Below, piece by piece: positions 16,785-26,100 of a DNA stretch of 64,000 nt (positions within the stretch are counted from its first letter, which is position 1; each line of letters starts with the position of its first letter). Made by a program: the position numbers and the translations under genes. Below the pieces are notes generated by a model. It made no database searches and was not told the origin of the DNA. It was given only the letters and a program-made list of their open reading frames with translations. Origin of the DNA: Nodularia sp034931045 (GTDB lineage: Bacteria > Cyanobacteriota > Cyanobacteriia > Cyanobacteriales > Nostocaceae); assembly GCF_034931045.1 (NCBI RefSeq), contig NZ_JAYGHH010000003.1:1-64000 (forward strand), read 5' to 3'.

Positions 16785-17798
16785 CTATTCCTGAGCTGGT
16801 TTTGGCCGTTTAATGGGCTTAGGTGCTGGGGCTTTTGGTATGGGTTTGGATACCGCCGATGGTTCGCCGGCTGTTTTCTTGATTGGTTTTGGGGTTTCTC
16901 CACTGCGTCTAGGCGGAAATGGTTTTCTCCCACCACCGCGAAAGCCTGTTTTGAAGGGTGGTTTACGTTTTTTGGGCAGATCAGCGATCGCTTCGGCTTT
17001 TTCCACTACTAATACATCAGCTTCCCGCTTGGCTTTAAAGTCCCAAAACTTGTTCACACCTTTGGTGGTCAGTACACCCCGCAGTTTCAACTTAAAATAT
17101 TTGGGTTTATCAGTTGATTTGCGTGGCGCTTGCTTAATTTTGACTACTAAGCTCTTAGCGTCAAAAGACTGGTAAACTAACTCACCACGCACGGAAAAAC
17201 TACCGTCAGAAAGTTCGGATGAAGATACCAGTTCACTTGTAAATTCTTCTTGATTTTCGGGTAGATCATCATCAGTTGTCTGCAACTTCTGTGATTTTTG
17301 TGACTGTGAATCTTGTTCATCCTCCTTGGTTGGCTGTTTAGCCAGATTTTCTGGTTCCCAAACCCCAACAATTTGGAGGTGTAAGGTGTCGTTTTCTTGT
17401 CGTGTACGTGGATAAACTACCCACAAATGATCTTTTTCTAAATCCAGATGATTCTTGACTAAGCTCATAATTCGGCCGAGTAGGACTGCGTTGAGTTCTA
17501 CACCATCTTTGGTTAGCAGTGTACCTTGAGTAAATTGTTCGCTGCTAGCAAGGTAACGACCTCGGACTAACCCGATGGCTCGGTACTGCATCGGCTCACT
17601 GGGAGGCGGAATCGGTTGAAGGCGATGACCTAAGTTGCCATTGGAGGTAGTTTCACTAGGCTGAACAGAGGCATTTTCTGGCTGAGAGTCATGCACTGCC
17701 ACTGTATGAACATTAGCAGTAGCCTCTTTATAGGTTTGAGGCTGATGGTTGGTAGAAGAGTTAGAAGATTCAGGCAAAGGCATCAGGTCGGAATTCAT
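16785..17798 (-). CDS. conserved cyanobacterial protein with Pro/Lys-rich C-terminus
   Basis: 337 residues. The N-terminal ~70 are low-complexity (Ser/Pro/Asn/Gln). Residues ~72-155 form a compact domain (QYRAIGLVRGRYLASS, GVELNAVLLGRIMSLV, LWVVYPRT, LHLQIVGVWEPE). An acidic linker follows, then a second domain at ~200-270 (FSVRGELVYQSF, VVKIKQAPRK, YFKLKLRGVL) and a very basic, proline-rich tail (PKKRKPPFK, GGGRKPFPPRRSG). Two OB-like beta domains plus a basic tail suggest nucleic-acid binding, as inference. Family function unknown to me. Convergent with the homocysteine gene. Confidence 0.7.
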   Translation of the reverse strand: MNSDLMPLPESSNSSTNHQPQTYKEATANVHTVAVHDSQPENASVQPSETTSNGNLGHRLQPIPPPSEPMQYRAIGLVRGRYLASSEQFTQGTLLTKDGVELNAVLLGRIMSLVKNHLDLEKDHLWVVYPRTRQENDTLHLQIVGVWEPENLAKQPTKEDEQDSQSQKSQKLQTTDDDLPENQEEFTSELVSSSELSDGSFSVRGELVYQSFDAKSLVVKIKQAPRKSTDKPKYFKLKLRGVLTTKGVNKFWDFKAKREADVLVVEKAEAIADLPKKRKPPFKTGFRGGGRKPFPPRRSGETPKPIKKTAGEPSAVSKPIPKAPAPKPIKRPKPAQE

Positions 17799-18173
17799 AA
17801 AAACTCCTTGCGGCGGAGATACATCCCATAATGGGATTTTACGAAGGCAATGAAAAAAAGCGTTTGTGCAGTTAATGAAAGTTATGTTGACTTTACATAA
17901 ACCTACACCAGAGCGCCCAATACAATGGTAAAGACGCTACATTTGCATTAATACGCTAATGTAACTGAGAGCCTTTACACTAGTTTCGGAAGCATATCAT
18001 AAGTACAATTCTGACGGCTCCTCCTAAAGTCATCACTTACTTTGGCAATGTGAATAGTTAATTGTTATAAAATTCACAGGCAATTGGCGGTATTCCGCAA
18101 GGTTTTGGAAATTTTTCGCTTTCCGATTTATGTAAATGATCATGTCGTTTGAATTCTGGAGTAAGACAAAACT
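17799..18173. other. divergent intergenic region
   Basis: 375 bp between divergent genes; holds both promoters. I see no RNA gene or strong repeat. Confidence 0.5.
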
Positions 18174-19049
18174 GTGTCTCAACCGCGCAATCGTTGGATA
18201 GTTAGGATCATCTTAGCGCTGGCAGTAGCTGCATTTGTGGGTGTTTCGGTCATTCCTATTATCAGCGCTATTAATAATCCGTCACCCTTAAACCAAAATG
18301 CCACTAGCACTGACACGAGAGTACAATCCTCTGACCAAATATCAAAGTTGCAAGACGAAGTACGAGGTTATGAATTGGTTTTGCAACGGGAACCAGAAAA
18401 TCAAACTGCGCTGAATGGCTTATTACAGGCGAGGCTACAACTGCTCAGTTTAAAACAAGGTGATGTTCAAGGAGTTATTGAGCCTCTAGAAAAACTAGCT
18501 CAACTCAATCCCCAACAGTCGGAATATGGAGTCCTGTTAGCTCAAGCAAAGCAGCAATTGGGAGATCAGGAAGGAGCAGCTCAAGCTTATCGCTCAATTT
18601 TAGCAACTAAACCTGGTGATTTGAAGGCTTTGCAAGGTATAGTAGCTCTGTTGTTAGAGCAGCAACGTCCTGAAGCCGCAGTTGGTTTGCTCGAAGATAC
18701 TCTTTCTAAGGCAGATCAGGGAAATAAAATTCAGCCAGGAACTGTAGATACAGTGGCTATACAGGTACTATTAGGTACTGTTCACGCTTCTCAGATGCGC
18801 TATCCTCAAGCTACTTCTGTCTATGATCAAGCAATTAAGCAAGATCCTCAAGATTTTCGCCCCGTTTTAGCAAAAGCAATGCTTTTTAGAGAACAGGGCA
18901 AAGTCGAAGAAGCTAAACCTTTATTTGATAGCGCCGTGGCTTTAGCACCTGCTCAATACAAGGATGAAATTAACAGGGCGGCTGCTACTCCAACGCCTGC
19001 GCCTACACCTACACCTACACAATCGTCGGAAACTCCTTCTGAGGATTAA
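18174..19049 (+). CDS. membrane-anchored TPR protein
   Basis: 291 residues from a GTG at 18174. A single membrane helix at ~8-33 (WIVRIILALAVAAFVGVSVI) is followed by a Ser/Asn/Thr linker and repeated 34-residue TPR units from ~55 to 260 (QREPENQTALNGLLQARLQL, LAQLNPQQSEYGVLLAQAKQ, AIKQDPQDFRPVLAKAML). The protein ends in a Pro-Thr repeat tail (PTPAPTPTPT). It resembles the Ycf3/Ycf37 style of thylakoid-bound assembly factor, but the exact member cannot be told. Likely a scaffold in the thylakoid or plasma membrane. Confidence 0.75.
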   Translation: MSQPRNRWIVRIILALAVAAFVGVSVIPIISAINNPSPLNQNATSTDTRVQSSDQISKLQDEVRGYELVLQREPENQTALNGLLQARLQLLSLKQGDVQGVIEPLEKLAQLNPQQSEYGVLLAQAKQQLGDQEGAAQAYRSILATKPGDLKALQGIVALLLEQQRPEAAVGLLEDTLSKADQGNKIQPGTVDTVAIQVLLGTVHASQMRYPQATSVYDQAIKQDPQDFRPVLAKAMLFREQGKVEEAKPLFDSAVALAPAQYKDEINRAAATPTPAPTPTPTQSSETPSED

Positions 19050-19111
19050 GGATATAGGGTAATGGCATTAAGATAAGCTAAAACCTTGAGGGGGCAGGGT
19101 GTGGGGTATAG

Positions 19112-19125
19112 GGAGAACGTTCTCC
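19112..19125. terminator. perfect palindrome between convergent genes
   Basis: GGAGAACGTTCTCC is perfectly self-complementary and is followed on the + strand by a pyrimidine run (TCTTCTTCCCTCTCTCTTCC). It sits between the convergent TPR and Mnx genes, so it may act as a weak bidirectional terminator. Confidence 0.4.
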
Positions 19126-19166
19126 TCTTCTTCCCTCTCTCTTCCCACTCCTCAGTCCCAAATCCT

Positions 19167-19781
19167 TTATACTCCTTCTACAGCAGCAACGATGCCAAAG
19201 ATCAGAAATAGACAGCCCCCTGCAAAGGTGAGTTGACGTTCAGAAATGCGTCCGGCAATAATTTTACCGCCAATGACTGCGATCGCTGTACAAATAGTGT
19301 GTCCTAAAATTGCACCCGCAGCTACTCCCACGGCGTTATAGCTTGCAGCTAGGGCAATGGTGGCAATTTGTGTGCGATCGCCCCACTCTGCGACAAATGT
19401 CAGTGTAAAGGCTTCTATGAAAATTGCTAAGGGAGTTTTTATCTTTGTTTGTAACTCTGCTTTTTCTACTGCTTCTTTAGCCTCGTTTACTTCTGTCTCA
19501 CAGCTAGAACCCGACATCTTACTAGCTTCATATAACAGCTTTACCCCAAAGGCAAAAAATAAAATTATTTCCGCGTATTTTACATAAGTTTTTGGCAATA
19601 AAGATACAATTTGCCCGAATAAAACTGAAAGAATTGTCATCGCAGCTAAGGCGGATGCCACACCGATGAAGACTAACTTTCGCGAGTGTTTCATCGCTAA
19701 GATTACGGCTATAAAGAATGTTTTATCCCCTAGCTCCGAAATTGTAATTAGGAATAAACCTGCTGTAAATGCTGCTAACAC
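19167..19781 (-). CDS. mnx: GDT1/UPF0016-family manganese exporter
   Basis: 204 residues, the family's normal length, with six predicted membrane helices in two halves. Each half carries the signature: ISELGDKTFF near the start and VAEWGDRTQIA in the second half. Cyanobacterial members (Mnx, SynPAM71) move Mn2+ out of the cytoplasm, protecting photosynthetic cells from Mn excess. Start: GTG at 19781 with AGGAG 9 nt upstream. A manganese riboswitch lies in the leader, which fits the function very well. Single-gene transcript. Confidence 0.92.
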   Translation of the reverse strand: MLAAFTAGLFLITISELGDKTFFIAVILAMKHSRKLVFIGVASALAAMTILSVLFGQIVSLLPKTYVKYAEIILFFAFGVKLLYEASKMSGSSCETEVNEAKEAVEKAELQTKIKTPLAIFIEAFTLTFVAEWGDRTQIATIALAASYNAVGVAAGAILGHTICTAIAVIGGKIIAGRISERQLTFAGGCLFLIFGIVAAVEGV

Positions 19782-19810
19782 TCTCTTAAACTCCTGAAGG
19801 ATTTTTTACC

Positions 19811-19882
19811 TGTGTGGAGCTTCAATGAGAGTGGTAAGACTTCACTGAAGCTCACACACTTTTATGTGCAAACTCAGTGAAG
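19811..19882 (-). promoter_or_regulatory. competing helices of the mnx expression platform
   Basis: Downstream of the aptamer, TCAGTGAAG/CTTCACTGA (19874-19882 with 19840-19848) can form a 9-bp helix that uses the 3' strand of P1. A second helix, TGTGTG-GAGCTTCA with TGAAGCTC-ACACA (19811-19824 with 19846-19858), overlaps the first by three bases. No U-run follows, so translation control or a processing switch is likelier than termination. Pairing is read by eye. Confidence 0.5.
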
Positions 19883-19998
19883 GTCTCGCTACCAAATATT
19901 TGTTATTTGCCATCTGAACCAGGCTCATCGCCAGTATGTTGATTCAGACGCACTAGCTTGTAATTTAAAATTTACTGCTAGCAGCTACTCCCCTTCGA
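19877..19998 (-). ncRNA. yybP-ykoY (Mn2+) riboswitch aptamer
   Basis: Read on the minus strand, the leader has the conserved 5' element GAAGGGGAGTAGC, a helix with TGCTAGC, the internal TCAACATACT loop element and the 3' element GTAGCGAGACCTTC. GAAGG (19992-19996) pairs with CCTTC (19879-19883) to close P1. These are the hallmark segments of the manganese-sensing yybP-ykoY class. It lies ~96 nt before the start codon of a manganese exporter, so it should raise expression when Mn2+ is high. Confidence 0.9.
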
Positions 19999-20198
19999 TT
20001 TGATATGAATTATACATCTATTTTGAGTAAGAGTCAAGCAAATTTTATTATTGCTTAACTCCTACTTAATTAAGTAGTCATTGGTCGTTCCTGGTAACTT
20101 ATGGGCGAAAAAATTTGTGGACTATGGGCTAATTCAAACCATTGTCAAAAGCTAATGACTCTGCGAAGTGGTTGGATGTGATCATCAGCAATCAACTG

Positions 20199-20705
20199 CT
20201 ATTTAGCACTGGTAGTAATGGTTTCTGGCATAGCTGAAGAGTGGTGTTCTGCTATTAGCCATTGATTGCCGACTCGATTATAGACAAAGGTGTATCTGGC
20301 TTGAACTTCCTGAGTCTGACCATTATTTACGGTTGTAAATGTATATATCCCAGAATCAATGGCGACACCACAATAAAGGCGAATACTACTGTAATTAATT
20401 TTGCCTACAGGTTGAAGTGCTAAGAATTTTACAAAATAATCCTGAATTTCTTCATGATTTCGGCGCACTTGGTTAGAAACTGTCGGCAGCAAAATAGCAT
20501 TTCTGGCATAATTCTGAGTAACTAAATTTGGATCACCTGTTTGTAAAGACCTGTTCCATCGGTCGAAAAGTCCTGCAATTTCTGGTCTGGTCGCCCTGTT
20601 ACAGTTCCTTTGGGCTTGAACAGGAGTTATTGGCATAATACTTGCACAAGCAAGCACTGCACTAAAAATTGATGATAAGGCAGACCGAGTAATTGTCGTT
20701 TTCAT
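20199..20705 (-). CDS. secreted SnoaL/DUF4440-like protein
   Basis: 168 residues from the ATG at 20705; an upstream in-frame start at 20762 would put 19 polar residues before the signal peptide. Signal peptide ~5-32 (LSSIFSAVLACASIMPITPVQA). The mature part has the cone-shaped NTF2-like pattern: EIAGLFDRWNRSLQTGDP, NYARNAILLPT, VRRNHEEIQDYFVKFL, ending YTFVYNRVGNQWLIAEHHSS. Similar proteins are annotated SgcJ/EcaC or CaMKII-association-like. No defined reaction; a periplasmic location is likely. Confidence 0.8.
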   Translation of the reverse strand: MKTTITRSALSSIFSAVLACASIMPITPVQAQRNCNRATRPEIAGLFDRWNRSLQTGDPNLVTQNYARNAILLPTVSNQVRRNHEEIQDYFVKFLALQPVGKINYSSIRLYCGVAIDSGIYTFTTVNNGQTQEVQARYTFVYNRVGNQWLIAEHHSSAMPETITTSAK

Positions 20706-21344
20706 AACTTTTTGATGTTGACGCAAAAGTGAACTGTGAACACTCCAACTTAACTGTTCCAAGGAGCAGATTTAGGGGCAGTTTTATGGTGCTTCAAATT
20801 TCTACTATTATGATTGAATTGCTTTTAAAAAAGTTCCCAGACAGAGTTAAACAAAGCAATAACTATGTATCAATATCAATCATCTTAATTAATTATAATT
20901 GCAGTTTTTTTTGTCTTCTATAAAAAGAGAGTTAAGTCTGGGAAAATTATGTTTTTTTGCATAATGGACATCAGCCGAATTAAATAGGGTTCGCTGCCAA
21001 ACTTTTGTCGTGGAGGCAGGGAATAGGGAACAGTTTCAGCTATCTGTCATCCCCAAATTTTCTGATTTATTCAACCAAAGTTCACACTTTTGATGGTACA
21101 CCCTTCAAAAATCTTGCACCTACTTTCGGGTTTATCACTTCAAACCTTCAATTTATCTGGGTTTTATATTTATTCAGCCAGCCCTAGCTAGGGCTGACAA
21201 CTGACAATAGAGACGATCTTTCACGGAAAAGTCAATGTCCGCAATTTTACTGTGGGATGAGTGCGAGTGTTTTTGTATACATTGCAATACTCATCAGATA
21301 TCAAAAGAGGACTACAAAATGAATAATTTCATTTGGGAAAATTT
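20706..21344. other. intergenic region with dispersed repeat
   Basis: 639 bp. AT-rich for the first 240 bp, then one copy of a dispersed repeat (20985-21071), then sequence with no coding signal. Short ORFs here have no family resemblance. Confidence 0.5.
20985..21071 (-). repeat. dispersed repeat family A, copy 1 (inverted)
   Basis: Reverse complement of 28812-28912: shared segments include GTCGTGGAGGCAGGGAA, CTGTCATCCCCAAATTTTCTG and ATTTATT. Copy 3 (32205-32275) shares the part with TTCCCT and CGCGAACAGCA. Non-coding. Confidence 0.7.
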
Positions 21345-23072
21345 CTAATACTTCCGCTCTTTTGGCTCAAACATATTAATGACTACTGGGCGATATTGAA
21401 TGTCAATACCTGCTGGTGAATAATAAGCCATTGTATGTTGCAGAAAATTAGTATCATCTCGCTGGGGATAATCTTCGCGGAAGTGTGCGCCACGACTTTC
21501 TTGACGATTTAAGGCTGAGGCTAGAATTGTTTGTCCTACCACCATCAAACTTCGTAATTCCAAGGCTTCTACGAGTTCTGTATTCCAACAGCTACCTTTA
21601 TCGTCTAAATATATTTGCGGGTATTGCTGCTGTAATTCTGTGATTTTTTGCCAACCTTCCTGCATGATTTCTTCAGTACGGAAAACGGCACAGCATTCAG
21701 TCATACAATCTTGGAAGGCTTGACGAATTTGGTTAATTCGATATTTTCCAGGCTGTTCTATTAAGGTTTGGATTTCTTGCTGGGCTGCTTGGATATAGTG
21801 TTCTTCGTTCACAGCAGGTAACTTCCGATTCTGCACATATTGAGCGATCGCTGCCCCAGTGCGCTTGCCATAAACTATACATTCTAATAGCGAGTTACTA
21901 CCAAGACGGTTAGCACCGTGTACAGACACACAAGATGTTTCACCTGCTGCAAAAAAGCCTGTTACTAAATTATCTCCACTGCTGCGAACTCGACCATCAG
22001 TGTTCACTGGGATACCACCCATGCAGTAGTGATTTGTGGGGCGAATCGGCATTGGCTGAGTTACTGCGTCAACACCGACTAAGCGGTGGGCTTCTTCCCA
22101 ACAGAAGGGAACACGACTCATAATTTTTTCTTTACCCATGTGTCGCAAGTCAAGATAGACACAGGGACCCCCGGCACTGCCATCGGGATGAACACCACGC
22201 CCGGCGCGAATTTCGTAAGATATCGCCCGTGAGGTAATATCACGAGGGGCTAATTCCATGCGGCTGGGGGCGTAGTTTTTCATGAAGCGATCGCCTTCGC
22301 TATTAATTAAATAGGCTCCTTCTCCCCTGACAGCCTCGGAAATCAGCACCCCTACAGGATACAAACCAGTGGGGTGAAACTGGACAAATTCCATATCTTC
22401 TAGGGGTAAACCAGCGATCGCCGTCATCGCTAAACCGTCGCCAGTAGAAGCATAATCATTAGAAGTAGTATTATAAACGCGACCATAGCCACCAGTGGCA
22501 AACATTACCGCCTTCGCCCGCAACACCTCTATATGCCCATCTAACAGGTGAAACATCACCACACCCTTGGCCTCACCTGATTCTAAAATCAAGCGCATTA
22601 CATACCATTCTTCATAGATATGCACACCAAAACGCCGCAGGTTGTTAACCAACTCATGCAGAATCGCGTGACCGGTTTTATCCGCAGCATAGCAAGTGCG
22701 ATCGTGGGAATGTCCTCCAAAAGCCCGTTGAGCAATGCGACCATCAGGTAAGCGAGAAAATAAAACACCGATATGTTCCAAATCAATTACTACATCTGGG
22801 GCTTCTTGGGCGAGAATAGCCACTGCATCTTGGTCGGCTAAATAGTCAGAACCCTTGACAGTATCAAAAGCGTGTGCTTCCCAACTATCTTCAGAATCCA
22901 CATTTTTTAGAGAAGCCGCCATCCCACCTTGGGCGGCTACCGAGTGGGAACGGATGGGATGAGTTTTCGCTACCAAAGCAATATTTAAACTAGGGTCAGT
23001 GCGTGCAATTTCTAGGGCTGCGCGACATCCCGCCAATCCCCCTCCGACAATAATTACATCATGTTCCAGCAT
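21345..23072 (-). CDS. sdhA: succinate dehydrogenase/fumarate reductase flavoprotein subunit
   Basis: 575 residues from the ATG at 23072 (an upstream start at 23090 adds only six residues). FAD-binding HDVIIVGGGLAGCRAALE at the start, the covalent-FAD histidine region IRSHSVAAQGGMAASL, the active-site HPTGLYP, and the RSLMVVGQTILASALNR/ESRGAHFREDYP C-terminal region with the conserved Arg/His. Oxidises succinate to fumarate and feeds the thylakoid/plasma-membrane quinone pool. The iron-sulphur subunit is not adjacent, as is common in cyanobacteria. It starts 46 bp after the stop of a diguanylate cyclase on the same strand. Confidence 0.95.
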   Translation of the reverse strand: MLEHDVIIVGGGLAGCRAALEIARTDPSLNIALVAKTHPIRSHSVAAQGGMAASLKNVDSEDSWEAHAFDTVKGSDYLADQDAVAILAQEAPDVVIDLEHIGVLFSRLPDGRIAQRAFGGHSHDRTCYAADKTGHAILHELVNNLRRFGVHIYEEWYVMRLILESGEAKGVVMFHLLDGHIEVLRAKAVMFATGGYGRVYNTTSNDYASTGDGLAMTAIAGLPLEDMEFVQFHPTGLYPVGVLISEAVRGEGAYLINSEGDRFMKNYAPSRMELAPRDITSRAISYEIRAGRGVHPDGSAGGPCVYLDLRHMGKEKIMSRVPFCWEEAHRLVGVDAVTQPMPIRPTNHYCMGGIPVNTDGRVRSSGDNLVTGFFAAGETSCVSVHGANRLGSNSLLECIVYGKRTGAAIAQYVQNRKLPAVNEEHYIQAAQQEIQTLIEQPGKYRINQIRQAFQDCMTECCAVFRTEEIMQEGWQKITELQQQYPQIYLDDKGSCWNTELVEALELRSLMVVGQTILASALNRQESRGAHFREDYPQRDDTNFLQHTMAYYSPAGIDIQYRPVVINMFEPKERKY

Positions 23073-23118
23073 AATTAACCCTGTCCGCAATCAGTTGTTG
23101 TTCTATTGTAGAGATGCG

Positions 23119-26100
23119 TTATGGTGCAATTACAACTTGATTGCGTCCGGCAGCTTTGGCACGGTAGAGGGCAGCATCAGCAGCTTGGATCAGGGATGTG
23201 CCTTTTACGCCATGCTTTGGGAAACCTGCGATACCCAGTGAGATAGTCAGTTTGCCCAAATGCTGTCCGTTGTAAGCAAGAATCACATTAGAGATCGCCT
23301 CTCGAATCTGTTCTGCCCTCGTATTAGTTTCTTCTAGGGAAGATTCCGGCAGAATCAGAGTCATTTCTTCTCCCCCATAGCGACAGGCAATATCTGACCC
23401 ACGCACGCTCTCTTTAAGTATTGTGCCAATGGTTTGCAACACATAGTCCCCCACATCATGACCGTAGGTATCGTTAAACCGCTTAAAGTGATCTACGTCA
23501 ATCATCACTACACCGATTGGGTGTTGCTGACGTTGGCCACGGGCAATTTCTTGAGTCAGGGCTTCTTCTAAATACCGTCGGTTAAATAAACCAGTGAGAG
23601 GATCGCGGATGCTTTGATATTGTAAGGTTTCGCGCAGATTTAAGTTAGCAATCGCCAGTGCCACCTGTTCGGCAACAGTGCGAGCAATCTGTGCTTTAGC
23701 ATCAGATAAAGCGGTAGGCGTATTGGTACTGAGATAGAACAAACCCAAGGTTTCACCCTGGGCAATCATGGGGATGCAAAGAGTGGTGGCGATCGCATCA
23801 TCTGCTGGGATATGCTGACAACGTAGCCCCGCTTGATGTTCTTCACAGGTATGCAATCGCCCCCGTCGTAATGCCCAGCATTCCTTGGGGTGAAAATCAG
23901 GTGCAGATTGGAAGGAATCTCCCCAAGAGGACAGCATCTCCACGCGGTTACGAGACGGATTGGTAATAAACACTCCCCCTGAACAGTTAGGAAAGAGGGG
24001 TTCCACTAAACTGCTGAAGGCTGCACAGGCTTCTGCTACCGTCAGGCTGGCTTGCAGGAAATCACTGATTTCGCTCAAGATCAGCATTTCTGCATGGCGT
24101 TGGTCAAGGTCGGCAACTCGTTCTTGCAGTTCTTGATTCACTTGCTGAATCGCTATTTCTGATTGCTTGATGAGCGTCGCGTCCCGGAAGGTAACGGCAA
24201 AGCCATCTTCTAGTTTAACCGCAATGTTTTCCAGCCAACACTCAATGCCATCGCGGTTGTAGTGAAACTGTCGCTGAATCGGCTCACCGGTTTCTACTAC
24301 TTGAACATAGAGATCAAACAAACCCTCCTCTTGATTGCAAGGAAATTCCTGTAATAGCCGCTTCCCAATTAAATCATCTGCTGATCGTTTCACAAGGGAG
24401 CAGGCGGTGGGATTGCTCAATAGCCACTCAAAATCAATAATTGTACCCTGGTGATCCCGTACCGACCGAAAGGCCATAATCCCATCCAAAGAACTATTTA
24501 AAACACTGGTGAGCTGGATCTGAGAAGATTTAAGTGCCTCTTGAACCGTGACGAGTTCGGTAATGTCGGTAATTAAGCCAGTTACCCCCATAAAGTTACT
24601 TTGATCATCTAACATCAGTGTGGCTGAGACGATGGCCCACAAATTAGTTCCGTCCTGGCGCTGAAACTTGAAGGTCTGTTGTTCTTCAATGCCCTGTTGT
24701 TGCCGTTCTATATAACTTTGGACTTGGGGGCGATCAGCTAGAGCAACGAAGTCCATCGGGTTAGTACCTGCCATCTGGGTTGTAGTGTAGCCCAGCATAT
24801 TTGCCATCCTCTGATTGACAAATGTGGTTTTGCACTCTGCATCTAGCATCCACACCCCTTCCATCGTGGTTTCAATGATGTTGCGATAACGGGCTTCACT
24901 TCGCTGCAAAGCCAGTTCAGATTGCTTAAAATCGGTTACGTCTATGACAACCCCAAACCAAAGCACCTCTTGATTTGCTAACCTTTCTGGACGACTATTG
25001 CTCTGTATCCACTTTGTTTTACCCGATGGGGTGATAATGCGCCATTCGTGACTAAACGGCTGCATAGTGGCTAGACTTTCCTGCATAGCTACCTGATATC
25101 CTTTCAGATCATCGGGATGGAACATGGTCAACAGGATATCTGTGTTTTCCAGTATCTGATCCACCTCCATTTCTGATACCTCCGAGATGAAGTCGTTGGC
25201 GTAGGTAAATTCCATCGATCCATCTACTCGCTGAATTGAGGTGTAGATAATTCCCGGTAAAGTTGATGCTAGTTTTTGGAAGCGGGCTTCGCTGGTGGCT
25301 AGTTGCTGTTCACTGCGTTTGCGATCGCTAATATCTTTGATAAAACAGTAATGCCCGATAAATGCCCCCTGCTCATCATGATCAGTAATCATGATCATCT
25401 GCTTGTAAAACAGAGAACCATCCTGACGCACTCCTTTGCTTTCAATATCTACCTTGCCCGTTTGCAGCATGGTTTGATAGGCTGATTCCAGTGCAGGTAA
25501 ATCCTCTGCATCAACTGTCAACGTCCATATCTGACCGATTAATTCATCTGGTTTATAGCCACAAATCTCGGCATAGGCACGGTTAACGCTGATGTATCGC
25601 CCGGCAGCATCCAAGCGGGCAATGCCTTCTACAGCGTTTTCCAGCACTAGGTTGATATGGTGGAGGTTGTTTTCGGCTTGTTTGCGAACAGTCATGTCAA
25701 TATGACAGCCAATCATGCGGAGAGGTTTGCCGTCCTCATCCCAGGAAATCACCTGCCCCGAACATNNNNNNNNNNNNNNNNNNNNNNNNNACCCAAACCG
25801 TTGAGCCATCCTTGTGACGATATCTGACTTCGTTGTAAAAGGGAGTTTCCCCATGAGTTTGAAAATGTTGTTCACAACAGGCTAATGCCTTGGTTAAGTC
25901 CTCTGGAAAGATCAGTTTTTGCCAGGTATCTGGTAAATTGGGGAGTTCGTGATCATCGTAACCCAACATCCGTTTAAAGCCAGGGCTAAAGTATTGTTGA
26001 TTGCTCTGAATATCCCAATCCCAATAGCCTGCGAGGATGATTTCTAAGATTTTCTCTAGAAGTGTCAGTTCATGACTGATTTGTTCTGCCTGATGCTGCA

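Larger units (their letters stand above)
19782..20198 (-). other. mnx leader region
   Basis: 417 bp without a gene. It contains the riboswitch aptamer, competing downstream helices, and the mnx ribosome-binding site (AGGAG at 19791-19795). The promoter should lie just beyond ~20005. Confidence 0.7.

Noticed and set aside
16596..17175. Plus-strand ORFs over the proline-rich protein gene
   Set aside because: They mirror the low-complexity basic tail of the minus-strand gene and have unlikely composition (many Trp, Phe, Gly).
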